Origin: an uncultured Lachnospiraceae bacterium
GTDB lineage: Bacteria; Bacillota; Clostridia; Lachnospirales; Lachnospiraceae
Assembly: GCA_910579225.1 (NCBI GenBank)
Contig: CAJTTI010000040.1
Span: forward strand, 1-23,733
DNA length: 23,733 bases
Direction of reading: 5' to 3'
Shown: in pieces, positions 1-7,081 of the stretch
Layout: each line of letters opens with the position of its first letter
How positions within the stretch are numbered: the stretch's first letter is position 1
Notes under the pieces: model-generated
Told to the model about the DNA's origin: nothing
The model's database searches: none
The model's input: the letters and a program-made list of their open reading frames with translations, nothing else
Made by a program: the position numbers and the translations under genes

Positions 1-1052
1 TACACCGGAAGGCGTCTGCCTACCACTTCCCCAAAATGGCTTCTGGAAAATTTCGCAAAATTCTGCATGGGCTTGCAGACCGACACCGGATAAAATACAT
101 AATCCCGGAACCAGCTACACATGGAGATATGCCATCTGCGCCAGTATTCCTTCAGAGATTTGGAAAAATACGGCCGGTGAAAATTCTCCTGCACCGTAAT
201 CCCCATAACTTCAGCTATTCCGATGGTAATATCAATGCCGCCCGTAAAGTCTGCATAAAGTTCCAGTGTATACAGCAGCATCCCGGCAAACGCATAAGCC
301 CCATGATAAGTCCCGGGATCTCCGATAATGGTGCTGACCCCCGCAAGAATCCGGTCCGCAATGACCATTTTCTTAAAATACCCCCAGAGCATACGCTGCA
401 GGCCAAAACTCACAGTTCTGCTATTAAAAGCATGACTCTCATAAAGAGATTCCGCCAGGTCACCAAAACGACTGATCGGCCCCTGAATCAGCTGCGGAAA
501 AAATGATACAAACAAGGCAAATTTAAAAAGGTTCTTCTCCGCCGGAACTGTCCCCCGATAAACATCAATCAGGTATCCAATGGACTGAAACGTATAATAA
601 GAGATTCCCAGCGGCAAAATCAATGTCATGAGGGAAAGTCTCTTTGTCTGCCCAAGCGCATCCAGTATCCCATTTACATTGGATATAAAAAAGTTCGTAT
701 ACTTTGTAACCGCAAGAATCCCTATATTAATAAGAAGACAAGCAAGCACCCATCTGACACGGATGCTTTTCTGTCTGTTCTTATATTCTTTTTTATTTTC
801 GGCGGACATCTCTTTCTTATGCTCTTTCAGATAAGCACGCTGGCTGTCCGCATTCCGTTCGATCCGAACCGCGGCATACCAAGTCGTAAGCGTAGTCGCT
901 GCCAGATAGATCAGGTAATCTGCTCCTGCAATAAAATAGAAAAAGTAACTTGCCGCCAGCAGGAGCATCCATTGATATTTCCCGGGAATCAGGTAGTACA
1001 ATAAGAATAGCACCGCCACAAATCCCAGAAATTCATACGATGTAAAGAACAT
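1..1052 (-). CDS. dltB: MBOAT-family membrane O-acyltransferase, DltB-like (3' end off window)
   Basis: The frame opens at an ATG (1050-1052) behind an AGGGAG site and stays open to the left edge, about 350 residues. It begins MFFTSYEFLGF and has several hydrophobic helices. MBOAT hallmarks are visible: FPQLIQGPISRFGDL, ELYADFTGGIDI, and near the edge EYWRRWHISMCSWFRDYVF, which carries the conserved active-site histidine of the family. Known DltB proteins move D-alanine from the carrier protein DltC across the membrane for teichoic acid esterification. The gene begins 17 nt after the carrier-protein stop, so the two are almost surely co-transcribed. AlgI-like acetyltransferases share the motifs; the ligase and carrier next door argue for a Dlt-like role. 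The missing C-terminal part and any dltD-like partner would lie left of the window. Confidence 0.85.
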   Translation of the reverse strand, partial: MFFTSYEFLGFVAVLFLLYYLIPGKYQWMLLLAASYFFYFIAGADYLIYLAATTLTTWYAAVRIERNADSQRAYLKEHKKEMSAENKKEYKNRQKSIRVRWVLACLLINIGILAVTKYTNFFISNVNGILDALGQTKRLSLMTLILPLGISYYTFQSIGYLIDVYRGTVPAEKNLFKFALFVSFFPQLIQGPISRFGDLAESLYESHAFNSRTVSFGLQRMLWGYFKKMVIADRILAGVSTIIGDPGTYHGAYAFAGMLLYTLELYADFTGGIDITIGIAEVMGITVQENFHRPYFSKSLKEYWRRWHISMCSWFRDYVFYPVSVCKPMQNFAKFSRSHFGEVVGRRLPV

Positions 1053-1069
1053 AAGCCGGCTCCCTGTTG

Positions 1070-1300
1070 TTAGTCTTCGTCTTCCAGCTTCTGGATCAGA
1101 GCATACAATGCCTTTGCAGAATTAAAATTCTCCGGCTTGATATTCCCAGCCGTAATCGTCACATCAAATACATCATTGATCTCTGCAATCAGAGTCACAA
1201 TATCAAAAGAGTCCAGAATCGTATTGTCAATCAGGTGTTCCTCCTTCTCAAAATCAACATCAGCGTGCAGCGATCTTAAAATCTCCAATAATTCTTCCAT
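1070..1300 (-). CDS. dltC: D-alanyl carrier protein-like acyl carrier protein, DltC-like
   Basis: A 76-residue acidic protein starting MEELLEILRS. I chose the ATG at 1298-1300 because AGGA lies 7 nt upstream; a longer reading of the frame adds an unlikely basic leader. The motif ILDSFDIVTLI holds the serine (about residue 31) that should receive 4'-phosphopantetheine, as in acyl carrier proteins and DltC. Length matches DltC (about 78 residues). It lies between the adenylating ligase (34-nt gap) and the MBOAT gene (17-nt gap). Its expected role is to carry the activated amino acid from the ligase to the membrane transferase. A carrier for another acyl group cannot be excluded from sequence alone. 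Confidence 0.85.
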   Translation of the reverse strand: MEELLEILRSLHADVDFEKEEHLIDNTILDSFDIVTLIAEINDVFDVTITAGNIKPENFNSAKALYALIQKLEDED

Positions 1301-1334
1301 AGTTCTTCCTGTCCTTTCTCTTGTTTTTCCCTGG

Positions 1335-2855
1335 TCACTCGCCTTCATAAGAACGTTTCAAGGCAATCCGGTCTATCTTTCCATTTGCTGTAAGCGGTAT
1401 GCTTCCGATCTTTATAATCCTGTTGGGAAGCATGTAGCGCGGAAGTCTGGTTTTTAACGCGGCAGTGAGGTCTTTTTCAGAAATATCACCCACAAAATAC
1501 AGTACTATCTTCCCCTTTTTCCCGTCATAAATACAGGCAGACATACGAATTTCCGGAAGCATGTCCACATTTACTTCAATCTCACCAAGTTCAATCCGGT
1601 GCCCCATATGTTTAATCTGATAATCCTTGCGGGACACAAACACCAGTTCTCCCTCTTTGTTATACCGCCCCATATCACCGGTCTTATAGATCAGCTCCGG
1701 ATATGCCGTATTCAGAGGATTCTGTACAAACGCCTCCCCGGTACGAACCGGATCATTATAATACCCCAGAGTCAAAGCTGTCCCGCGGACGCAAATCTCA
1801 CCTTCTTCCCCGTCGTCTGCCCGCCTGCCATCAGCAGTCAGAAGCAAAACTTCACGGTTCTGAAAAGGATGTCCAATGGGAATCATCTCATCATCTGCAA
1901 ATTCCCGGTCCACCCGGTACCAGCAGCACATACCTGTACACTCTGTAGGACCATACAAGTTGGTGAACGTAGCGTCCGGCAAAGCTTTACGCCATCGTCT
2001 AAACTGCTTAATGGGAAACACTTCACTTCCAAATGCCACCGTACGGAGATACTTCGGCACCACTGTCTGAAAGGTGTCAAATGCACTTACCATGGTCAGT
2101 GCAGAGACTACCCAGCAAATAGTATTGATCCTGTGCTCATTCAGATATTCCACCAGCGTCACCGGGAACGAAAAGCAGCTCCTTGGAATCAGATACGTCG
2201 TAGCCCCGAACTTAATCGTGGGATACAGTTCTTTCAGACATGCATCAAAATACAGTGGCGTCTGACTCCCAAATACGGTATCTTCATCAAATGCCAGCAC
2301 TTCCGAGAGCTGTTCGATATAATCAATTACCGACCGATGACATGCAGCCACTCCCTTCGGCACTCCGGTAGAACCTGAAGTAAATACAATATAGATCGGA
2401 TCCGTATCAATGGCGCACTCATAGATGTGTTTCAGTGCCTCTTCATCGACCTCAGTCCGAATCATCTCATCATAAAGAACAATCTCGCCGCCCTTTAAAT
2501 CAAAGCTCTCTGCCTTTTTCTGCGTAGTATCATCACAGATTACAAGGGGCGACTGTACATTATCCAGGATCAGCTGAATCCGGCCAGCCGGCATCTCCTC
2601 ATCCACAGGCACATAGAAATCCCCGCCTGCAACCACTCCGAAAAACGCCGCAATCTCTTTTGGTGCTCTCTGCATAAACACCACCACCGGCTTCTTATAG
2701 ATCCCCTTCTTATAAAGAAAACTTCCGATACTTCGGCTCTGTTCATAAACCTGTCGAAACGTAAGCGAAACAGTGCCGTCCGAATAAGCCGTCTTATCCG
2801 GCTTCTCATTTACGATATCATTCAGATATTTTAATACATGATTCTGCACGATCAT
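1335..2855 (-). CDS. dltA: D-alanine--carrier protein ligase-like adenylating enzyme, DltA-like
   Basis: A 506-residue ANL-superfamily adenylating enzyme. The core motifs appear in order: IVFTSGSTGVPKG (A3 P-loop), NLYGPTE (A5), YKTGD (A7), and LTANGKIDR near the C-terminus with the A10 catalytic lysine. Length matches DltA (about 500) and there are no condensation or thioesterase domains, so it is a stand-alone ligase. It should activate an amino acid, presumably D-alanine, with ATP and load it on the carrier protein encoded downstream. The start is ambiguous: the ATG at 2855 has GGGGA almost touching it, whereas a GTG two codons later (2849) has ideal spacing. The promoter lies at 2923-2951. 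D-alanine specificity is inferred from the operon. Confidence 0.85.
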   Translation of the reverse strand: MIVQNHVLKYLNDIVNEKPDKTAYSDGTVSLTFRQVYEQSRSIGSFLYKKGIYKKPVVVFMQRAPKEIAAFFGVVAGGDFYVPVDEEMPAGRIQLILDNVQSPLVICDDTTQKKAESFDLKGGEIVLYDEMIRTEVDEEALKHIYECAIDTDPIYIVFTSGSTGVPKGVAACHRSVIDYIEQLSEVLAFDEDTVFGSQTPLYFDACLKELYPTIKFGATTYLIPRSCFSFPVTLVEYLNEHRINTICWVVSALTMVSAFDTFQTVVPKYLRTVAFGSEVFPIKQFRRWRKALPDATFTNLYGPTECTGMCCWYRVDREFADDEMIPIGHPFQNREVLLLTADGRRADDGEEGEICVRGTALTLGYYNDPVRTGEAFVQNPLNTAYPELIYKTGDMGRYNKEGELVFVSRKDYQIKHMGHRIELGEIEVNVDMLPEIRMSACIYDGKKGKIVLYFVGDISEKDLTAALKTRLPRYMLPNRIIKIGSIPLTANGKIDRIALKRSYEGE

Positions 2856-2922
2856 TCCCCGTTTTCTACGCCTTTTCTACAACATATGACCATATTCTTC
2901 CGGTCATACAATTGACTGTTGA

Positions 2923-2951
2923 ATTATAGCATAGATACCTTTTGATTGCAA
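2923..2951 (-). promoter_or_regulatory. Promoter of the Dlt-like operon (TTGCAA-17-TATAAT)
   Basis: On the minus strand TTGCAA (2946-2951) and TATAAT (2923-2928) are separated by 17 nt, near the sigma-A consensus. A 7-bp inverted repeat (TATGACC 2885-2891, GGTCATA 2902-2908) sits in the leader between the -10 box and the ligase start and could be an operator or hairpin. Confidence 0.75.
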
Positions 2952-2964
2952 GGTTTTTACCGTA

Positions 2965-3001
2965 AAAGGGGTGTCCGCGCCTGTCTTGCGGACACCCCTT
3001 T
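2965..3001 (-). terminator. Intrinsic terminator of the 77-residue gene
   Basis: A perfect 14-bp stem (2965-2978 with 2988-3001) and 9-nt loop follow the stop of the 77-residue gene on the minus strand. The stem runs into TTTT. It separates that gene from the Dlt-like operon. Confidence 0.8.
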
Positions 3002-3019
3002 GCCTATCAGTTTCTAAAA

Positions 3020-3253
3020 TCAGCCATTGATCATAAAGGATAACAGTTTGTCAATATCCTCTTTCTCATAAGCAATAATCTCCAGCTCCGGAATCTCACC
3101 ATTGGAGAAAATATTTGCAAGGGATACATATTGACAGAGCTTGGACTTCAGATTCAGTCTGTCTCCTTCTCCCGTTACCAGTTCTACTTTACCTGCACAG
3201 CTGTCTACCACTTCGAAAAATTTGTTTACGTCTTTAATATTCTGTACTTTCAT
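3020..3253 (-). CDS. Small conserved-looking protein of unknown function (77 aa)
   Basis: A 77-residue soluble protein starting MKVQNIKDVN and ending LLSFMING, with mixed charged and hydrophobic segments and no signal peptide or membrane helix. Expression signals are very good: AAGGAG lies 9 nt before the ATG, a TTGCAA-17-TATAAT promoter lies at 3286-3314, and an intrinsic terminator lies at 2965-3001. This makes it a monocistronic, probably well expressed gene. I do not recognise a domain with confidence. I have the impression that similar short proteins are common in Lachnospiraceae, but cannot verify it here. Confidence 0.8.
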   Translation of the reverse strand: MKVQNIKDVNKFFEVVDSCAGKVELVTGEGDRLNLKSKLCQYVSLANIFSNGEIPELEIIAYEKEDIDKLLSFMING

Positions 3254-3285
3254 TTTCTTAAACTCCTTTCCTTCTTTACGCCCCC

Positions 3286-3314
3286 ATTATACTCAAGTCT
3301 TTTTAAAATTGCAA
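3286..3314 (-). promoter_or_regulatory. Near-consensus promoter of the 77-residue gene
   Basis: Minus-strand TTGCAA (3309-3314), 17-nt spacer, TATAAT (3286-3291). The predicted transcript start is just upstream of the AAGGAG site at about 3263-3268. Confidence 0.85.
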
Positions 3315-3460
3315 GTGCTTTTTTCCTTGATTTTACAGGGAATTTCAACAACATGTCCCTTCCTTTGTTCATCCTGACCGCAAAGTACATATGTGCATCC
3401 CGCTTTTCGTCACATTCAGATACTTTGATATTCAAAATATTATTATCAGGAGTGAAAACC

Positions 3461-4294
3461 CTATAATTTCCTAATACTTTTCTCTGTAATTTCGATACGT
3501 TTTTCTTTTAAAAGATGTCCGACTGCCCGTTTGAATGCATTTTTACTGAGAGAAAGTTCCCTCTTAATTATTTCCGGCGATGCTTTGTCTGTAAAGGGAA
3601 GTACCCCGTCATATTCCTCGATGGCTTTCATCACCGTTTCAGCATCTGTATCCATCTGAAGATGTCCCTTTTCCCGAATACTCAGATCCAGCTTGCCGTC
3701 CGGTTTCACTGCAGTGACTCTCGCTTCGATCCGATCCCCCACTGCCTTTTGTCCGAAGAATTCTCTGCCGGGAATCAATCCGGAATAACAGTCTTCCACT
3801 GCCACAAACGCTCCGAAATTCTGGCTGATCTGGTAAATCGTTCCTGTCACGCGGTCCTCTTTCCCGTAGGGACTATCCGTCCGAAGATATTCATACACAT
3901 TCATAGTGGCACATAATCTGTCGCTTTTGTCTATGTAAAGAGCTACCAGGCATTCCTCCCCTTCGCGAACCCGCCTGGTCTGCTGCCGGAATGGCAGGAA
4001 CAGATCTTTTTCCAACCCCCAGTCCAGAAATGCCCCGATCTTTGTTACCTCTTTCACAATTAACCTTGCCACGCCGCCGTCCAACATGAGTTTCGGCGTT
4101 GTAGTCGTGGCAATCAGACGGTCTTGAGAATCCTTGTAGAGAAATACTTCCACCTCGTCTCCTGTCTGCACCCCTTCCGGGGCCTGCTTTTTCGGCAGAA
4201 GCACCCGTTCCTCCGAGTGTCCTGCTTCCGCCAGATAAACTCCAAAATCCACCTGCTTTACTACCGTCAATACCTGTGTCTTCCCTAATTGCAT
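3461..4294 (-). CDS. cvfB: S1 domain RNA-binding protein CvfB
   Basis: A 277-residue soluble protein beginning MQLGKTQVLTV. It matches the CvfB layout: consecutive OB/S1-like modules (about residues 1-60, 67-125 and 145-205, the last with VTGTIYQISQNFGAFVAVED) and a C-terminal winged-helix segment (about 215-275, ending EITEKSIRKL). In Staphylococcus CvfB binds RNA and affects virulence gene expression; here a general RNA-binding role is all that can be said. The ATG has AGGAG 9 nt upstream. It starts 12 nt after the thioesterase stop, so the two form an operon. I see no clear terminator after it. Confidence 0.85.
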   Translation of the reverse strand: MQLGKTQVLTVVKQVDFGVYLAEAGHSEERVLLPKKQAPEGVQTGDEVEVFLYKDSQDRLIATTTTPKLMLDGGVARLIVKEVTKIGAFLDWGLEKDLFLPFRQQTRRVREGEECLVALYIDKSDRLCATMNVYEYLRTDSPYGKEDRVTGTIYQISQNFGAFVAVEDCYSGLIPGREFFGQKAVGDRIEARVTAVKPDGKLDLSIREKGHLQMDTDAETVMKAIEEYDGVLPFTDKASPEIIKRELSLSKNAFKRAVGHLLKEKRIEITEKSIRKL

Positions 4295-4306
4295 GTGTTC
4301 CTGCTC

Positions 4307-5008
4307 CTATCTGAATTCTACTACTGCATATGGTTTTCCTGTTCCGTCTTCCATAAGGACTGTATATCCTTCTTCGCATTTTCCGATCTTCGGAAAGATC
4401 CGGTCATTCTGTACTGCTGATTTCTTATACTCTGCCCGCATCTGATGAATTGTAAAACCTTCCGGCAGATACTCGCTTGCAAACTGAATATATTGTCCGT
4501 TATTCACATGATGGTTCACATCCAGATGCCGGAAATGAATCTCAAACGACTCTTCTTCCAGAATTTTATCTGGAATCCTGATCGGTCCGGATTCTTTCTC
4601 TGACGAAAACTCCGGTTCCAGATTATATGCCTCGCTTACATTTTCTTCCACACGCGTTGGACGCATCCGCTCCGTATCCATATAAACCCATGTGCTGTCT
4701 CCCCAGGCAGCCAGCTCTCCCGTCCCGTCCATCATACGAAAATTCCTCTGTCCCGTCATCTTTCCAAAAGCATAGGGCCAGGTTCCAACCCGGATATGCT
4801 CCGCAAGCCCTGGATAACGGATCACCTGAATCTTCCAAGAACGAAGAACCCACATCCTCTTTTGCTTCCGGAGAAAATCCATACCCACTCCAAGATCCTC
4901 CGAATGAAAGGTGCTACAATCCTGAAAAGCATTGAGAATTGCCACCAGTGTCATCTTCTGGTCCTGATCCACTTCTGTCAGGCGTACTCTGCTATCATAT
5001 TCATACAT
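4307..5008 (-). CDS. Acyl-ACP thioesterase (FatA/FatB-like, double hotdog)
   Basis: A 233-residue protein starting MYEYDSRVRLTEVDQ. The N-terminal half has the usual WVLRSWKIQVIRYP segment. The C-terminal half carries RHLDVNHHVNNGQYIQF, the D-x-N-x-H-V-N-N motif of bacterial and plant acyl-ACP thioesterases that supplies the catalytic Asn and His. The enzyme hydrolyses acyl-ACP to free fatty acid in the cytoplasm. Length matches bacterial members (about 235-250). A GAGG site precedes the ATG, and a TATAAT box with a poor -35 lies near 5070. It may also be read from the promoter of the 40-residue ORF 98 nt upstream. Confidence 0.88.
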   Translation of the reverse strand: MYEYDSRVRLTEVDQDQKMTLVAILNAFQDCSTFHSEDLGVGMDFLRKQKRMWVLRSWKIQVIRYPGLAEHIRVGTWPYAFGKMTGQRNFRMMDGTGELAAWGDSTWVYMDTERMRPTRVEENVSEAYNLEPEFSSEKESGPIRIPDKILEEESFEIHFRHLDVNHHVNNGQYIQFASEYLPEGFTIHQMRAEYKKSAVQNDRIFPKIGKCEEGYTVLMEDGTGKPYAVVEFR

Positions 5009-5106
5009 GGCTTCTGTCCTCTTTCAAAAACGATACCAGTTCTCCCTTTCAGAACCAGTCCCTTCCATTATAATCGCAAAGTCCACAAAAATCCACCTTG
5101 ACTTTA

Positions 5107-5229
5107 TCAGATATGAAAGAGGATGAACAGACAAATGCCTGCCAATACAATTTCCAACCATTCACTGATCATCCATCCTTTCTTTCTGGCAATAACATAT
5201 ACCAGAAACACAATCACCCACGTCCGCAT
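5107..5229 (-). CDS. Putative 40-aa membrane microprotein
   Basis: An ATG at 5227-5229 opens a 40-codon frame. It starts MRTWVIVFLVYVIARKKGWM, continues with a short charged linker, and ends with a second hydrophobic run (IVLAGICLFILFHI) before TGA. This predicts two membrane-spanning helices joined by a basic turn. AAAGG lies about 7 nt before the ATG. A TTGCAA-17-TATAAT promoter (5266-5294) starts the transcript about 30 nt upstream. An in-frame ATG twelve codons earlier falls too close to the predicted transcript start. Function is unknown. It lies divergent to the XRE regulator and upstream of the thioesterase. Confidence 0.55.
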   Translation of the reverse strand: MRTWVIVFLVYVIARKKGWMISEWLEIVLAGICLFILFHI

Positions 5230-5265
5230 TCCAATACCTTTCTCGTTTGTGCTTCTTATAGTCAT

Positions 5266-5317
5266 ATTATAATTCTATGAGTCAATATTTGCAATGAACT
5301 TTTTATCTTAATATAAG
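5266..5317. promoter_or_regulatory. Divergent promoters sharing one palindromic -35 hexamer
   Basis: TTGCAA at 5289-5294 is its own reverse complement. On the minus strand it lies 17 nt from TATAAT (5266-5271), leading to the 40-residue ORF. On the plus strand it lies 17 nt from TATAAG (5312-5317), leading to the XRE regulator. Both promoters therefore appear to use the same -35 box and should compete for polymerase. Confidence 0.75.
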
Positions 5318-5331
5318 AAGGGGTGATACGA

Positions 5332-5667
5332 ATGAAAAATATTGATTATGCCGCAATGGGCGGACGCATCCGAAGCGCCCGGCAGGCTGCAGGGCTGTCC
5401 CAGTCCGAACTGGCGGAACAGTGCGGTCTGTCTGTCTCTTTTCTGGGCCATATCGAGCGGGGCAGCCGAAAGATGTCTCTGGAAACCCTGGTCGCCATAT
5501 GCGAGATGCTGAATCTGAGCGCCGATTATCTGCTCCAGGACGAATTGCCCGGCAGCGATGCCGTCATCGGAAATATTATTGCATCTGTAAAAAAACAGGG
5601 TTCTTACCAGTATGACCGCTATCTGACCATTATCAAAGCCCTGGCGGAAATCTCCGATAAATTATAA
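5332..5667 (+). CDS. XRE-family helix-turn-helix regulator
   Basis: A 111-residue protein starting MKNIDYAAMG. I prefer the ATG at 5332, with AAGGGG about 8 nt upstream, over an in-frame GTG three codons earlier that overlaps the binding site. Residues about 9-65 form an HTH_3 domain; recognisable pieces are IRSARQAAGLSQSELAEQCG and VSFLGHIERGSRKMSLETL, followed by LNLSADYLL. The C-terminal 40 residues (ending LAEISDKL) may mediate dimerisation. It is the only plus-strand gene in the left half of the window. It could control its own promoter and the opposing microprotein promoter, which share a -35 box; this is inference. Confidence 0.88.
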   Translation: MKNIDYAAMGGRIRSARQAAGLSQSELAEQCGLSVSFLGHIERGSRKMSLETLVAICEMLNLSADYLLQDELPGSDAVIGNIIASVKKQGSYQYDRYLTIIKALAEISDKL

Positions 5668-5687
5668 GAAAGAAATTACGCCGTGCA

Positions 5688-5732
5688 GCAGCAGAGCCAT
5701 TCGACTATCCTTTCATCGAATGGCTCTGCTGC
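5688..5732. terminator. Strong hairpin between convergent genes, probable bidirectional terminator
   Basis: Perfect 17-bp inverted repeat (5688-5704 with 5716-5732) and 11-nt loop, between the XRE stop and the stop of the convergent MgtC-like gene. No long T run follows on either side, so efficiency is uncertain. Confidence 0.6.
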
Positions 5733-5757
5733 ATCTTCCGTTCCCGTCATATCTGTT

Positions 5758-6435
5758 TTACATAATATCAATCGACTGAATCCCGTTCAACCTGGACAAC
5801 TCTTCTATATATTCATCCCGGTTCAGTTCTTTTGGAAGTCGGATAGTGGTCAAAATCGTAAAAGACTGCATCCCCCCGGACTTATCCACGTCAAACCGGT
5901 CCACTTTACATCCATCCATCTTCAGATGATGCAGAAATTCTGCTGAAGCCCCGCCCTCGTCTGCTTCCACATAAAGTGTCAGGTAGCGGGAATACTGGTA
6001 AATCTTCTCCTCCACCAGCGGCAACAGGTGAAGTCCGGCCAGAAGAATCACTGTGGCCAGAAACGCACCGTCTACAAATCCAATCCCCACGGCAAGACCG
6101 ATGCACGCACAGAACCAAATGCCTGCGGCAGAGGTCAGCCCTTTCACCTGGTGTCCCGATACCAGTATGGAACCTGCCCCCAGAAAACCTACACCGCTGA
6201 TCACCTGCGAAGCCATGCGGCTTAAATCTGCAAGCCCCGGAAAACGGATCTCCATATACTGCCCTGTGATCATAACAAGCGCCGCACCGATACATACAGC
6301 GGCATCTGTCCTGGCTCCCCCACCCCGCCTTTTGGCTCCTCTGTCAATCCCGATCACGCCTCCAAGCACCATGGCTGTCAGCATCCGAATGACAATGTTT
6401 CTCATATTCCATGCCGTTACGTCCATAAACAACAT
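5758..6435 (-). CDS. MgtC/SapB family membrane protein
   Basis: A 225-residue protein with an N-terminal MgtC/SapB membrane domain (about residues 1-145) and a cytoplasmic C-terminal domain (about 150-225) resembling the ACT-like tail of MgtC. Typical membrane-domain pieces are VLGGVIGIDRGAKRRGGGAR, RTDAAVCIGAALVMI, SGVGFLGAGSI and GLTSAAGIWFCACIGLAVG. Family members are linked to magnesium limitation and modulation of F-type ATPase, but distant homologues are not characterised. GAGGAG lies 8 nt before the ATG at 6435. A TATACT box is at 6488-6493 and its -35 region would fall in the T tract of the upstream terminator. It is probably monocistronic. Confidence 0.88.
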   Translation of the reverse strand: MLFMDVTAWNMRNIVIRMLTAMVLGGVIGIDRGAKRRGGGARTDAAVCIGAALVMITGQYMEIRFPGLADLSRMASQVISGVGFLGAGSILVSGHQVKGLTSAAGIWFCACIGLAVGIGFVDGAFLATVILLAGLHLLPLVEEKIYQYSRYLTLYVEADEGGASAEFLHHLKMDGCKVDRFDVDKSGGMQSFTILTTIRLPKELNRDEYIEELSRLNGIQSIDIM

Positions 6436-6510
6436 CCCGCTGTCTCCTCTTTATGTTCTTCCCTCTCTGTAAGCTGGTGATGGTTACAGTATAACAGATG
6501 CAGAACACAA

Positions 6511-6553
6511 AAAAAAGCCTCACTTACTGCAAAACCTGCAGAGAGGCTTTTTT
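6511..6553 (-). terminator. Rho-independent terminator after the IbrB-like gene
   Basis: On the minus strand GAGGC-containing arms (6511-6521 and 6543-6553, 11 bp) with an inner CTGCA/TGCAG stem are followed by about eight T residues. It lies 4 nt past the stop of the ParB-like gene. Confidence 0.9.
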
Positions 6554-6556
6554 ATA

Positions 6557-7081
6557 CTACTCCTCCGGCTCTATTGGTTTCCATGCCTGTCCGAATTCCA
6601 CATCCCGGAAAAGCTCTGCAAGCCCTGTGATTTGCTTCAGACGCAAAATCTCATCTTGCTCCATACCCAAATGCTTGGAGATCCAGGCATCCGAACGCCC
6701 CAGGTCGTGTAGTTCTTTGATAATATTACTCATCAGATCTACACTGTGGCTTCCCCTGGCCCGGTTGTGGCGGATGGTACTGGCCATTCTCTCATCAATA
6801 GGCTTATCAATCACCGACACCGGCAACATACCATTCTCCCGCTGGAAGATATCCGGATGATCCAGCATAACCCGGTACCGGTGAAATCCATCTACAATAA
6901 TATATTTATCTGCCATCCGGTCATAGTAACAGACTATCGGCATGGTATATCCGTCGGCTTTGATGCTCTCATAAAGCAGCCTCATCTCCGGCGGAGCCAC
7001 CGCATTCGGATTGTATGTATTAGGTTCAATCTTCACAATGGGAACGGAAATTACTTGATAGGCAGGGCTTCTATACTCCAT
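6557..7081 (-). CDS. ibrB: IbrB-like ParB/sulfiredoxin-fold protein
   Basis: A 174-residue protein with a ParB-N-like domain (about residues 10-105). The hallmark VDGFHRYRV (about 63-71) contains the DGxHR motif of ParB/Srx-fold proteins, followed by RHNRARGSHS. The C-terminal part (about 115-160, LGRSDAWISKHLGMEQDEIL) looks like a helix-turn-helix. AGAGGAG lies 7 nt before the ATG, inside the end of the upstream gene, and the two genes overlap by 11 bp, which indicates translational coupling. The pairing of a small ParB-like protein with a DUF3440 protein matches IbrB-IbrA of E. coli, known for activating eib genes. Biochemical activity here is unknown. It is not a chromosome-partition ParB. 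Confidence 0.85.
   Translation of the reverse strand: MEYRSPAYQVISVPIVKIEPNTYNPNAVAPPEMRLLYESIKADGYTMPIVCYYDRMADKYIIVDGFHRYRVMLDHPDIFQRENGMLPVSVIDKPIDERMASTIRHNRARGSHSVDLMSNIIKELHDLGRSDAWISKHLGMEQDEILRLKQITGLAELFRDVEFGQAWKPIEPEE

Noticed and set aside
36..506. 156-codon plus-strand open frame at the left edge
   Set aside because: Antisense to the MBOAT gene, which has conserved motifs through this stretch.
1599..2378. 259-codon plus-strand open frame
   Set aside because: Antisense shadow of the DltA-like gene, whose motifs are unmistakable; low-complexity composition rich in His, Arg and Pro.
3250..3435. 61-residue minus-strand frame upstream of the 77-residue gene
   Set aside because: It needs a TTG start without a binding site, and the near-consensus promoter and the AAGGAG site of the 77-residue gene lie inside it.
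3891..4379. 162-codon minus-strand open frame
   Set aside because: Overlaps CvfB in another frame; repetitive Gly/Arg composition typical of shadow frames.
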